A stretch of 64,000 bases of DNA, from assembly GCA_015350385.1 (NCBI GenBank), contig WNKI01000001.1:11299338-11363337 (forward strand), in the 5' to 3' direction. The DNA is from Aculops lycopersici (taxonomy: Eukaryota > Arthropoda > Arachnida > Trombidiformes > Eriophyidae). Both the position numbers and the translations under genes were made by a program. The notes below the pieces were generated by a model. It searched no databases and was not told the DNA's origin. It worked only from the letters and a program-made list of their open reading frames with translations. How positions within the stretch are numbered: position 1 is the stretch's first letter; every line of letters starts with the position of its first letter. Below, one piece after another: positions 53,104 through 63,632 of this stretch.

Positions 53104-54336
53104 TTATTGATGTTGGTACTGTTGGTGCAATTGTTGCTGGAGTTGCGGTTGCTGAAAGAGAAGCTGGTGATGATGGTGGTGGTTATGTAATTGTTGTTGT
53201 TGTAGTTGTTGATGATGATGCGATTGTTGGTGCTGGTGATACTGATGCTGCTGCTGCTGCTGTTGTTGTTGTTGATGGTGTTGCAGGTGGTGATTGTGTA
53301 GTGACTGTGATTGTTGTTGTTGTTGTTGTTGATGTTGTTGGTGCTGCTGCTGATGCAACTGTTGTCCTAATTGGCCGAGCTGCCCGACGGCCAGGTGATC
53401 CAGCTGACTGCTGACCAGGTGATGGTGGTTGTGGTTGTTGTGGTGAACGCTCATGCCTACCGACGACAGGACGCCTGTGCCGTTAGATGTTCCATTGGCA
53501 CCGGCCGCCACTGTTGCTGCAACTTCCGCCAACGCCGCGGGTGCCGGACTCCCCTTGCTGCTACTCAAATTACCTGTGCTGGCGCCCGTCTCGCCGCCGC
53601 CGCCGCCGCCATTGCCGTTGCCATTTACACTGCCACTGACGCTGCCACTGACGCTGCCACTGACACTGCCATTGACACTGCCATTACCATTAACACTAAC
53701 ACTGTCGCTAATTGCCACCTGATGATGCTGGTGGCCGCCAAATCCATTGCTCGAGTTGAGCAAGTCGCCCACCGAGCCACAGCTACTGGCAGAAGGACTC
53801 ACCTGTCCAAAGACCAATCCCTTGAGTGCCGATGAGCCAGTAAAACCCTCGCCGCTCGTCAGTGAGCCAACACCAAATCCGTTGTACCCATTAACGAAGG
53901 TAGTGGTGGTTCCGGTGCTAGTGCTTCCCGTTCCGTTTGTTCCCGAGCCGCTGGGCGTGGCCGCGCTTGAGCCCGCCGGCGGCGAGGGCGTGGTCATGTT
54001 TCCTCCGCTCCCGTTCATGGAAAACGACGAGCTCACTCCGGTTGCATTTATCATGAGACTCACCTTCCGCTTCTTCGTTACAATGTTATTGCGATTTTGT
54101 ATCAATGAAAGCAAAAATTGTATCAGCTTTTCAATAACTCGACGTTGCTTATGATGCTGAGTCCTCAAAATGCTTATATCCCTCCATAGGGATTTGTTGT
54201 CCACTCGGATGGCGCCCAAAATTGACTCGCTGGTGTTTTGTCCGTCGCGTATTGACTTGACATCGCTGAGAATAGATCTTACTTCGTCGCAAAAGGTTCC
54301 ATCCACTATGAGATTATGGGTCTTGCAAGAGTTGTT
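53104..54336 (-). CDS. Hsf: HSF exon 4 (trimerisation domain and tail)
   Basis: Acceptor AAAAATAACAG, then NNSCKTHNLIVDGTFCDEVR. Runs 410 codons to TAA. Donor-like sites inside the frame (AAG|GTGAGT near 54063 and CAG|GTGAGT near 53803) could support shorter isoforms. Confidence 0.88.
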   Translation of the reverse strand, partial: NNSCKTHNLIVDGTFCDEVRSILSDVKSIRDGQNTSESILGAIRVDNKSLWRDISILRTQHHKQRRVIEKLIQFLLSLIQNRNNIVTKKRKVSLMINATGVSSSFSMNGSGGNMTTPSPPAGSSAATPSGSGTNGTGSTSTGTTTTFVNGYNGFGVGSLTSGEGFTGSSALKGLVFGQVSPSASSCGSVGDLLNSSNGFGGHQHHQVAISDSVSVNGNGSVNGSVSGSVSGSVSGSVNGNGNGGGGGGETGASTGNLSSSKGSPAPAALAEVAATVAAGANGTSNGTGVLSSVGMSVHHNNHNHHHLVSSQLDHLAVGQLGQLGQQLHQQQHQQHQQQQQQQSQSLHNHHLQHHQQQQQQQQQHQYHQHQQSHHHQQLQQQQLHNHHHHHQLLFQQPQLQQQLHQQYQHQ

Positions 54337-57300
54337 CTGTTATTTTTTCGATTTGATTTCATATTCCGATTTATATCACAAGAACCACCAGTTGATGAGA
54401 GGTTGTTATAATAAGGGTAGTGCGATGATTCTATTGGTTGCAATCAAAATAAAAGTTGGGGACGGTTGTTCAGACCGGAAGTGTTAGCAATCACGGGAAA
54501 ATAGGTGAGTTCAAATAGGATTTCATTATAGCCAAGTTCATAGTTGAACCGAGATTGCACTTACATTCAAGGAAACACACCATAACGTCACGATTAGAGT
54601 TGGGTCGGGTTGTTAGTTGATCCAATATTCAATTAAAGTTGAAGATGGACAGGAGAAATTTTGCGCCGCCGAGTACTCGTAGCAAGCGAGATTGTTTGTG
54701 TTTGTGTTGGCATTTGTGGTGGTGTTAATAGTGCGACGGGTGAGGGTCGAAGCATGTTTTTTTTCAAATCAAAGTTACGGATTCAATGTAAATTTTCATC
54801 AATGAATCATGGTATTTGTTTTGTGGTCGTCGTCATCGGTGTGATGGTTTTTGGTGATTAGGAGATAAAATTGAATTGATTAGCGCGCATGTCACTATAA
54901 AACAAACTGGATCCTTTGAGACTCATTGAATTGAATGAATGAGTCCACTTAATATGAGTGAGTGACTAATGTCGCGTGTGTTGCGTCACCTGATCTCTCT
55001 CTCTCTCTATCTCTATCCACTTCCACTCTCTACCAAAAAGAAAGCAGAAAAACTAAGGATTAATCAAAGTGACCACAAGGCAGCAAAAGATAAATAAAAT
55101 GAAATCATTTTCGATTATGAGGGAGCAAACAGCTGGAAATGAGACGTTACCTTTCTTTTGATGGAGGCCAGTCGTTGCTCGTGGCCGCGAATAAAGTTCA
55201 CGTGGAAAAACTGGGCCACATCGGCGCGCTGGTCGGCACTTCCGTCGCTGCCAACCATGGGAATTTTCCTGAATCCATCTGATTTGTTTGAGAGATTTAG
55301 TTGTTTGTTTTGTTTTTGTTGTTGTTGTTGTGGTCGTTGATAATGTTGGTTGGTTGGTTGGTTGGTTGGGATAAAGAAAGACAGAGCAGAGCAAATGGGC
55401 AGGTTAATAAATTTGTTGCGCCAACTTGTCGGCTGATCCCATCAACTTGCCGGCGCACTGGCTCCAGCAGTCGAAATCTAGGTTCAATGCCTCAGAATGG
55501 CAATAGTGGTTGTAATGGCGCCGACAGCTTATTAATGATGACGACGACGACGACTACCACAACTACGGTGTGATCAAGACTCAAAGCAAGATTAGCATGT
55601 CGACTAGGGCACGCGCACTTACACATGTTCAACTGTCTGATGAAACTGGCCATGTTGTTGTGCTTGAAGTAGAGTGGCAGCAGGTCCTTTGCAAATTGAA
55701 TTTGGTTTAAGATGACGAAGCTGCAGCCGCTCTGTTTTTTGATGTTGTTGTTGGTCGGTGGTTGGTGTTAGGGGTTTTTGGTTAGTGTTTGGCATTTTGC
55801 AAAGAGAAAAGAGAGCGATTTGCCGATTAGCGTTCAGTTTGCGAGGTTTCACGCGCGCGGCCAGTTGATGCATAGATTTGAGCGCGATAAGCCACTAGAA
55901 GAGAGATGCCACAAGGGAGTTGAGCAGTTGATGGTCAGCTAGCACTAATTGATTGTTACTAGGCGACACGTCAACCAGTGAGCGCCGACCTAAAACAGGT
56001 GGCTCAGTTCCTAGGTTTACGAAGGGGTTTTTGGGGGATTTTTTGAAAAATTTAGACCTTTCAAATGGGACAACTACTTTCAATGGCGACGACTACGAGA
56101 CGAAAAGCGTCAGGTAAGCCGACGACTCGCAAACGCAACGGCTGAACTCTTGGAGCTGAATATCACCTGGGCGCCAGACTAAGCGGCCAGCTTAAGATTA
56201 TTTTCCATCTATCACTGGACTTGGTTCAAGTGACTTGTGTATGGTTTAAAATGAGCGCCGCTAGGCGCATGCCATCAGTAATCGTATGCGAGGCGCCATC
56301 GTCGTCAAGGATGGCGAGTTGACGTGTCGTTGGATTATTTAGTACTCAATCAATTGACTGGAGCAGAGGAGGAAGCGGGAGTGGGAGTAGGCAGTTGGAA
56401 GTTGGAAGTTGACAGTGATAAAAGAGAAGTGAGAAGTTGGCAGTAGGCAGCAGGCGGCAGGCGATTGGCAACGTGCTAAGCAAAAGAGAGGCTACGATTA
56501 AGATAAACGAGCTAGCAAGTGGCCAACTAACCAGACTGACAGGCAGCTAGACGTCGTTATCGACGCACCGAATGTTAGATTCTAATCCGATTTTGTTTCA
56601 ACATTACACGGCGACAACGACACCGACAACCACGACTACCACCACGAAACTAGGCAAATCGAGCGAACCAAACACCAGGCAAAGTGGCTGACAAGGAAGA
56701 GGAGGAGAAGAAGCGCCAGCAACGACGACGACGACAACAACAAGTCCACTGTTGAACTCAACCATGAAGCAAAGAGAGAAGAGAAACTTGCAATCAGTTT
56801 GCTCGGATCTCTCGCCGCCTCAAGTTGGCGACTCGCTCGCTCGCTTGCTTGCTTTCAAAACTACTAACCCCCAACTTCCAAATAAAATTTAATTGCCAAT
56901 GAGGCTGGTGTTTTTTTTGTCGCGAGAAAGAGAAGGAGAAAAAATATGTAACAAAACGCCCGAGGCTAGGGAAAGCGCCAATCCGCTAGCACCTCCGCAA
57001 GTGTCCGGCGGCCGGCCACTTGTTGTTATTGTTGTTGTTGTTGCTGGTGGTGTTGACATTTCTCCTCCATGCAAATTAATATAGAAGAGAGCGAGAGAAA
57101 AAGAGCTACTTACTTGTGACCAACAAATTAGGTCGTTGTTGTTGGAATCATTAACTAGGCGCCACAATTTGCTTAGAAATGCCGTGACGCTGGACGAGTT
57201 CGAGGGTTCGCTTCCGTTTGCCGAGCTGGCGGCCGGCGAGGCGGAAGTGGGCGAATTCGACTGGCTGGAGCTGGACATGGAGCCGCCCGACGAGGAGGAC

Positions 57301-57659
57301 TGGCCATTGCTTGCGCCGCTGCTATTGTTTCCCGAGTTTCCGTTACTGTTGTTATTATTAACATTACTATTATTATTTTGGTTGTTGTTGTTGTTATTAT
57401 TGCTATTGCTATTCGAATTGTTGTTTGCAAAGCTTGGGGCTCCCTTCGACTGGTGCTGCGACTGTTGCTGCTGAAAATTTAGCTGCTGTTGGTGGCTATG
57501 GTTATGTTGTTGATGTTGATGTTGATGTTGGTGTTGGGAATTTTGTTGTTGTTGATGGTGATTAAGTTGTTGGTGGTGATACTGTTGATGCTGCGATTGG
57601 CCACCAAGATCCAGGTGATGGAGGTGGTTTATAGACACCTGACTGTCGCAAGTATCCAT
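53104..57659 (-). CDS. Hsf: Heat shock transcription factor
   Basis: Four coding exons, 57659-57114, 55731-55623, 55278-55151 and 54336-53104, give 671 residues. Residues 1-157 are His/Gln/Asn/Ser-rich. The DNA-binding domain (about 157-261) reads VTAFLSKLWRLVND, GCSFVILNQIQFAKDLLP and NNMASFIRQLNMYGFRK (recognition helix), ending RGHEQRLASIKRK. The trimerisation region HR-A/B (about 273-345) reads EVRSILSDVKSIRDGQ, SLWRDISILRTQHHKQ and VIEKLIQFLLSLIQ, followed by KKRKVSLMIN. HSF binds nGAAn repeats as a trimer to switch on chaperone genes. The wing (IPMVGSDGSADQRADVAQ) has normal length but divergent sequence. The C-terminus is Ser/Gly- then Gln/His-rich; I see no clear HR-C. The start is fixed by an upstream in-frame TAA. 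A further 3' exon or alternative splicing is possible. Confidence 0.94.
54337..55150. other. HSF intron 3
   Basis: 814-base intron with GTAACG donor. It contains a CCGGAAGT word at 54475 and a CT run near 54990-55010. No gene. Confidence 0.85.
55151..55278 (-). CDS. Hsf: HSF exon 3 (wing and end of DNA-binding domain)
   Basis: Encodes YGFRKIPMVGSDGSADQR through LASIKRK in a frame different from the longest open frame here. Its first two bases complete the Tyr codon split from exon 2. Confidence 0.93.
55279..55622. other. HSF intron 2
   Basis: 344-base intron. It contains a GGTT repeat (about 55347-55368) and an ACG repeat (about 55538-55553). Confidence 0.85.
55623..55731 (-). CDS. Hsf: HSF exon 2 (core of DNA-binding domain)
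   Basis: Encodes SGCSFVILNQIQFAKDLLPL and YFKHNNMASFIRQLNM. Acceptor AAAAAACAG, donor GTAAGT. Confidence 0.94.
55732..57113. other. HSF intron 1
   Basis: 1.4-kb intron with no supported gene. Confidence 0.85.
57114..57659 (-). CDS. Hsf: HSF exon 1
   Basis: 182 codons: His/Gln-rich, Asn-rich and Ser-rich stretches, then the start of the DNA-binding domain (FLSKLWRLVNDSNNNDLICW). Donor CAA|GTAAGT. Confidence 0.92.
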
Positions 57660-59598
57660 CTTTACTTTGGTTTATTTTTTATTGGTCTTGTAAAAGTTAT
57701 TGTAGAAGTAGTGGTCGCGGTGGTGGTGGCGGTGGTGGTAAAAGTACAGGTAATTACCTTTGATTGCATTGAAAAATCTTGTTACTTGTAGCTTGTTGTA
57801 TCGATGAACTAATGGTTGACTGCAAGTCGTCTTCGTATTGGAGAGCAGCGGTAGCGTTGAAACGTCGACGTCGTTGTGAATCGATCAAAAGAAAAGTGGT
57901 TCTGTTCGCGCAGGTTTTGCCTTTTCGCTGCCAGTGTTCTCGTGTCTTTTTATATGTTCACTACTAGGCGATTAATGCCCATTTCCAACCAAGCCAAATG
58001 CGCCTAGTCCATCTAAACGCGCGGGTTGGGTGTGAGTGGCGAGCTTCGGAAACTTGGGTCCAGTTAACATGCGCCACAAATACCGAGCAAGCGGCGCGCC
58101 TTCCACGTGACCGAACCCCCGCGCAGACCGATGCGAGGATCAACAACAAATCATTGTGCGCTAAATGCAAACAAAACCACAGCAACGGGCGCCCAAGCAC
58201 AAGACCCGAAGGTCTTGCCAGCTGACTAAAAGTTTGATACGCAAGCGAGAGATAGATAAAAAACTCGCATTCGCGAAGACTTCACTTTGAGTTTTTCAAG
58301 GGGAAAGTAGTAGGCTTTTGTCCAGATAACACATCCACTTTTTTCCCCAAAACGAAGTCACATTGCAAGCAACCTGCCGCCGCGAGAAGTCGAATTGAAG
58401 CGAGAGACTAGCGATCAAGCAGCGAGATGGCGACAGAATCGCCTCTTATCGGTAGGCCAGTCAGTTGTTCGTTACGTGGTGCGCTTGATAGATAATTTGA
58501 TATTGTGTGTGAGAGAGAGGGAGAGGGAGAGAGAGAAAGCAAAACAAACGAATCCAAAGCACAAAATGTGGCAACAAACGATATCACTTTTTCTCATGGT
58601 TGTCAGCGATGGACCTCATGTCTTTGTTGCAAAATCAAAGCAAAATTAGCGCCGTTGTTCCTATTGGAATAATGCAGCTGATTTTTCATACAAAATCGGG
58701 GAAGTAATTTAGTGCGGGGGCACCGAATTACTTTATTAATTTGCCAACATAAGCGAATTTATTTTTTCATATTTGACTTGGTGCATTTTAGCTTTGGTTT
58801 TGGCAGGACTGGATCGCGAACTGCAGGACTGTTTGAGCACCTGTCAGCAATAGCGGTGCCCCGAGCAGGAGTCGAGTTTCGACCGCCTGTTGAGCTGCCG
58901 CTTGGTTGCAACTTGCAAGCAGAGAGCATTGTGTTTGGCAAGCTAACTAGCTTGCCGGATTATGGAATACAGAAAGCCGCACGCTGCTGCCGTTGCCGCC
59001 GCTGCTGCTGCGAGCGCCGGTGTGTGCGGTACAAATTGGCTAGCCTCCATTGGTTAGCACACAAAAAAGCAAACGGACAAGATTTGAACTCTGGTCGGCA
59101 GCGTGTGTTTCTCTCTGTGTATTTCCAACACACTGTGTTGCATCCGATTCGAGAGCAGAGCACAGTGGCTTCTTTCATTGGCGGCAGCAGCAGCGGCAAC
59201 TGACACATACGCACAAACGAACATACAGACATGCAAGCGGACAGATGACGAGTTGAGGCTGCCGCTGATACTCACGTTATATTATTATTATTATTATCAT
59301 CACCATCATCATGATTATTATTGTTGCTCCTGTCTATCCAAATATATATTTCCACTGAATTTATAACTATTGCTATTCCTCTAAGAATCAGTATTGAGGG
59401 TAGAGGTATTTTTATCTATCAATAAAACCAAGGCAATACAACAAAGCAAAGGGGCACCACAAGCAAGCCAATCAAGTCAACTCCAGGAAAGCGAGCGCAA
59501 GTCTCCAACTTTCTCTGTCAATCTCTCTACCGTAAATCTCATCTCATCCAATATAAAATAGGAACAGAAGAAATCAGAATCAGAGTCGCCACCACAAG
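57660..59598. other. Divergent upstream region between HSF and MO25
   Basis: 1.9-kb interval that must hold both promoters and 5' UTRs. It contains an AG run (about 58509-58537), an ATT run (about 59279-59300) and a short GGTCTTG inverted repeat near 58202-58219. No gene seen and I could not identify a defined promoter element. Confidence 0.55.
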
Positions 59599-60726
59599 AT
59601 GCCTCTTTTCGGCAAGTCCAGCAAGAGTCCCTTTGAATTGGTGCGGACGTTACAGGAGGCACTGGCTGTAGTGGAAAAGGGCGATAGTAAAAAGTTGGAT
59701 AAGTCGCTCGAGGAGGTTAGCAAAAGTTTGACCTCAATTAAAAATATGCTCTATGGAACAAATGATCAACATCAACCAAATCAGCATCAAAATGAATCAC
59801 AAACTGATATTGCAGTTGCCCAGTTGGCTCAGGAGATATACAATTCAAATCTACTATTTGCCCTGATCAACAATTTGCCTAAAATTGAGTTTGAAGCCAA
59901 AAAAGATGTTGCGCAAATATTCAACAACATTCTCCGTCGTCAAATTGGAACTCGCTCGCCAACAGTCGAGTATATTTGCACCAAACCCGAGATTATATTT
60001 ACACTAATTCGCGGTTATGAAAAGCATGAGATTGCCCTGAATTGTGGTAGCATGCTTAGGGAATGTGCTCGCTATGATGCCCTCGCCAAGATAGTATTAC
60101 AATCGCCCGAATTCTATCTATTCTTTCGCTATGTGGAAGTGTCAACATTTGACATAGCCTCAGATGCATTCTCAACCTTCAAGGAACTAATAACACGCCA
60201 TAAACAATTATCAGCGGATTTCTTGGAATCTGAATATGAACAATTTTTTACTTACTACCAAAAGTTACTCAATTCAGACAATTATGTCACTAAGAGGCAA
60301 TCGTTAAAATTACTGGGCGAATTACTATTAGATAGGCATAATTTCACTATTATGACCCGTTATATTAGTTGTCCAGAAAATCTAAAACTAATGATGAACA
60401 TGTTGAAAGATAAAAGTCGTAATATTCAATTTGAAGCCTTCCATGTATTTAAAGTATTCGTAGCCAATCCAAACAAGCCAAGACCAATAGCGGATATTCT
60501 ATTGCGCAATAAGGAGAAGTTGGTTGATTTTTTAACAAAGTTTCAGACGGATAGATTCGAGGATGAGCAATTTAATGATGAAAAAACTTATCTTATAAAT
60601 AGAATTCGTGATTTAAAATCTACCACAACAACATCAGCCCCAACTACATCAACCGCTTCGACGTCCTCAATAACTTCAACCACCGCTCCAAATACAACAG
60701 CAACCACGGGGACAGACCAGCAATAG
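59599..60726 (+). CDS. Mo25: MO25 / CAB39 scaffold protein
   Basis: This 375-residue protein is an armadillo-like helical scaffold that, in animals, binds STRAD and stabilises the active LKB1-STRAD-MO25 kinase complex and also activates STE20-type kinases. It opens MPLFGKSSKSPFELVRTLQE, as this family does. It continues with YICTKPEIIFTLIRGYE, ALNCGSMLRECARYDALAKI, FRYVEVSTFDIASDAFSTFK and NIQFEAFHVFKVFVANPNKP, with the core ending near ENDEKTYLINRIRDL (about 340). The core has the usual family length apart from a short His/Gln insertion near 57-66. A Thr/Ser/Ala-rich tail of about 34 residues is extra. The gene has no introns and its codons are more A/T-rich than the neighbouring cyclase. 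Intron loss or an old retrocopy are both possible; the frame is intact. Confidence 0.96.
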   Translation: MPLFGKSSKSPFELVRTLQEALAVVEKGDSKKLDKSLEEVSKSLTSIKNMLYGTNDQHQPNQHQNESQTDIAVAQLAQEIYNSNLLFALINNLPKIEFEAKKDVAQIFNNILRRQIGTRSPTVEYICTKPEIIFTLIRGYEKHEIALNCGSMLRECARYDALAKIVLQSPEFYLFFRYVEVSTFDIASDAFSTFKELITRHKQLSADFLESEYEQFFTYYQKLLNSDNYVTKRQSLKLLGELLLDRHNFTIMTRYISCPENLKLMMNMLKDKSRNIQFEAFHVFKVFVANPNKPRPIADILLRNKEKLVDFLTKFQTDRFEDEQFNDEKTYLINRIRDLKSTTTTSAPTTSTASTSSITSTTAPNTTATTGTDQQ

Positions 60727-61421
60727 ATTTAAATTAGACTAGTAATACAAAACTCTATCAGAGTAGATTGTAGCAAATGAATCAAAATATACTATAATTC
60801 ATCAACTGTCACTACTGCCACCTGTTTGCTCGTCCAAGCGATACGAAGCTAACTAGGCTGAGATAGGGGTGACCACTGATCGGGAGAAGAGATAGAGAGT
60901 CAGAGATGAAGAAAGTTTATTAGAGAGATGGATGAAATTGAAACCTACCAATATACAGCCAAATATATCAAATGAATGAATATCATGATCGAATCAATTT
61001 GATCAAGTCGAATCAAATCAAAGAAGAACAGCAAACTAACCCCGCCATTTGGAGAAAAAGTTGGCAAGTTGAGTAGATGAATGGATAAACGGATGGGTTA
61101 AATGAGATAGGTCACAACAAACCAGAAACCAACAATGCAAAGGAAAACAAATCATCAAGAGATACCACAACTAATATTCAGATTAGATTACGTATCCTGC
61201 GACCCATCATCAACTAAAGAAAACCAAATAAGGATATTGAACCAACAGAAAATATGAACCCAAACATTGCAATGCTGTGCATTAAAGGCTCACCCCGAGG
61301 CCTTCAGAATCATTATTATTAATTATTATTATTATTATTATTAGATTATATAATTATTAAAAAGCTACTATTATTAAAATTACCTTGTCTCAACCTTTTC
61401 ACATTGATACCATCAACTGTC

Positions 61422-61427
61422 AATAAA
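61422..61427 (+). terminator. Poly(A) signal of MO25
   Basis: AATAAA near the end of an A/T-rich 3' UTR, about 700 bases past the stop codon. Confidence 0.6.
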
Positions 61428-61477
61428 AAGTCATAAAGATACTACTCAGCCATAATCGCATATGACCGAATCACCTG

Positions 61478-61483
61478 TTTATT
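61478..61483 (-). terminator. Poly(A) signal of the lipase gene
   Basis: AATAAA on the minus strand about 31 bases past the lipase stop codon. Confidence 0.75.
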
Positions 61484-61513
61484 ATACTTTGTATTCATGA
61501 ACCACAGCTAATC

Positions 61514-63403
61514 TTACTGATTTGTCGGCTTACTTTCGGATGGTTTGCTGTTTGTCTTGTTGTTTTGCTTGAACATTTGGAAAAGCGGATTCTCCATGAA
61601 CATTTGGATGCCACCCTGAACATTCTTGCCGAAACTCTCAACCAATTTAACAGGATTCAACACTTCAGCTATGGCCGCAACAGGTGGCTTCTTGACATCG
61701 GTCCCCAAAGTCGCTTGCTGCCCCTGATAGTTCTCGGCAGGTTTCTTAAGAGGAGCCGGCGTGAGCATCTTGGACATCTCCTTGAGTGGAGCTAGGAAAC
61801 CCTCCAAGTCTAGGGATCTAGCACCAAAGGGTAGGGACTGCGGCAAATAGCTTATGCGTTCAAAGTAGCTTAAGATGGGCAAGTTACAGTAGACGTCATT
61901 GTCCACACCAACAAACAGATCAATGTGATTGAATCCTGGTACCACAATGTGAGCTGCTGGCTTTGGGCCAACTAGTCGCAATAAACTCTGCACAGCCGCC
62001 GGGGTGGCAATGGCATCGTTGGCAGCCGTAACCAGGAGCCAATCCTTGATTCTCAAATTGGAAACATCGTATTCTGGCGGAGTGGGACTCTTGTAGATGA
62101 CTCGATTCTTGGCAGGTCCATAATCGTAGAATTGCAACTTGTTTGCCTGGGTTTGCTGGCAAACTTGTCTCACCTCCCTAAACGACAGCTCCCTCGACAG
62201 GTGGCCAATAACGTTCAAGTCGAGCGAAGTTTGATACTTGGCGCTGGGACCAAATATAAGTGTAACAATGGACTTTATCAGCGAGTATCTCAAGGGCTTC
62301 ACCTTTGCAATTTGAATGATTAAATCTCGCACCGGCTTAGAGACTAGCATATCGGTTAGCACCAACGTTCCAACTTTCTCTGGAATCAAGGGGCAAATAG
62401 TGCGTAGGACAATCTGTAGCAATGGGCCAATTCCCTGGCCAGAGAAGATTGGTGCCAAGCTAACAAAACCGTGTACCTTCTCGGCATAATCTGGCCTCAA
62501 GCCCAGAAACGACAGAACCGTTGGCGTCGAAAGCGAGTAGCTAACCAGAGAGACTTTGCTGGAGCCGGTGACTTTCATTACGGTGTCAAAATGTGACTTG
62601 AACTCGTAGGCAATGATGTCATCCTGCGAGAAGGACCAATAATCCTCGCTCTTAATGACCTCCTCCAAGTTTTCGCCTGCCGTCACATTCTGCTCCCCAA
62701 TGTCGCTCTTGCTAATCATATCCTTTGGTCTCGATTTAACCTTGAGTAAATCTTTCTCGCCCGAACCTCTAGTTCCCGCCAGCCAAACATCAAATCCATT
62801 GTTGGCCAACACAAAAGCAAGCGAGCAATTCCAACTTGTAATCGGGCCATCCGCTTTAAAACTTCGCGGCCATTTTTCTGGATGATGTTGGATGGAGCTA
62901 CCAATGAGATAGTCACCCGAATCCGCTGAACCTCCGTATTCCATTAGAATTGGTGGCATCCTTAGCATTCTCCGATCGGCTTTGGGGTTGATAATTCTCG
63001 TCAACACAGTCATATATCCATCGTCGGAAGTGGCAATGTGTTGCTCGTACTTGTAACCGGATCTTTCAATCAACTGAATGGTTGACATGTTGACAGCATC
63101 GTCATTCGATGTATCCTTTAACATGTACTCCTCATACTCCGCCTTGGTTCCATTCTCATTCGCTGGCTTCTGACCAAACAATCGTGGTAGCAGATCTAAT
63201 AGGGCAAAGTCGATTGGATTGAACCTGGTTAAACCTCCGCCAATCATCGAGGTGTTGTTCATGCCACGCAACGCGCTCATCATTTTCACCGGTCCCGATA
63301 TTGAGCTAACCAAATCATCTACCTGATTAGCGTGCACTTGATAGATAAGACATGCCCAAAGGATCACCAGACAGGCAATCGGAAATCTCCTAAGCGATCC
63401 CAT
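61514..63403 (-). CDS. Secreted acid-lipase-family protein with altered active site
   Basis: This single-exon protein has 629 residues and an alpha/beta-hydrolase fold of the lysosomal acid/gastric lipase family. The signal peptide spans about 1-25 (FPIACLVILWACLIYQ). The lid-associated N-terminal block contains IERSGYKYEQHIATSDDGYMTVLTRI, the expected start of the family domain (about residue 112). GFDVWLAGTRGSGE and YWSFSQDDIIAYE are also family blocks. The charge-relay Asp (about 463, TAANDAIATP) and His (about 493, FNHIDLF) are present. The nucleophile elbow, normally GHSQG, reads SYSLS around Ser290: the Ser stays but both Gly and the Gln are lost. The usual HG of the oxyanion region is MEYGG. 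Activity is therefore doubtful. The 100-residue N-terminal and 60-residue C-terminal extensions are longer than usual. A tandem paralogue lies just upstream. Confidence 0.92.
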   Translation of the reverse strand: MGSLRRFPIACLVILWACLIYQVHANQVDDLVSSISGPVKMMSALRGMNNTSMIGGGLTRFNPIDFALLDLLPRLFGQKPANENGTKAEYEEYMLKDTSNDDAVNMSTIQLIERSGYKYEQHIATSDDGYMTVLTRIINPKADRRMLRMPPILMEYGGSADSGDYLIGSSIQHHPEKWPRSFKADGPITSWNCSLAFVLANNGFDVWLAGTRGSGEKDLLKVKSRPKDMISKSDIGEQNVTAGENLEEVIKSEDYWSFSQDDIIAYEFKSHFDTVMKVTGSSKVSLVSYSLSTPTVLSFLGLRPDYAEKVHGFVSLAPIFSGQGIGPLLQIVLRTICPLIPEKVGTLVLTDMLVSKPVRDLIIQIAKVKPLRYSLIKSIVTLIFGPSAKYQTSLDLNVIGHLSRELSFREVRQVCQQTQANKLQFYDYGPAKNRVIYKSPTPPEYDVSNLRIKDWLLVTAANDAIATPAAVQSLLRLVGPKPAAHIVVPGFNHIDLFVGVDNDVYCNLPILSYFERISYLPQSLPFGARSLDLEGFLAPLKEMSKMLTPAPLKKPAENYQGQQATLGTDVKKPPVAAIAEVLNPVKLVESFGKNVQGGIQMFMENPLFQMFKQNNKTNSKPSESKPTNQ

Positions 63404-63632
63404 CTTGTTATATTTCTAGTTGTCAACTATTCTATTTGATACCACAACTCCAAGTATCCAGATAGATAAATGTGCAACTAAACAGAAGATGGAGATTTCC
63501 AAAAGTGAGAATATCGTCATCGAAGTTTCAATTGGGTCACAGTTGATCAAGTTTACTATCAAAACAATGGATATACAAACATCAGTTGCTAGCCACCAGA
63601 GGGTTTATTTGTTATCATTCCACGCAAGAGAT
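63404..63632. other. Short interval between tandem lipase genes
   Basis: 229 bases that must hold the 3' end of the upstream paralogue (AATAAA, minus, 63609-63604) and the promoter of the downstream lipase. Confidence 0.6.
63604..63609 (-). terminator. Poly(A) signal of the upstream lipase paralogue
   Basis: AATAAA on the minus strand, 24 bases past its stop codon. Confidence 0.65.

Larger units (their letters stand above)
60727..61513. other. Shared 3' region of MO25 and the lipase
   Basis: A/T-rich 3' UTR DNA with an ATT repeat near 61312-61342. The two genes converge here, and the poly(A) signals of the two strands lie 51 bases apart. No gene seen. Confidence 0.7.

Noticed and set aside
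53371..54154. Plus-strand open frames opposite the last HSF exon (154, 89 and 135 codons)
   Set aside because: They are antisense shadows of the Gly/Ser/Gln-rich HSF coding exon.
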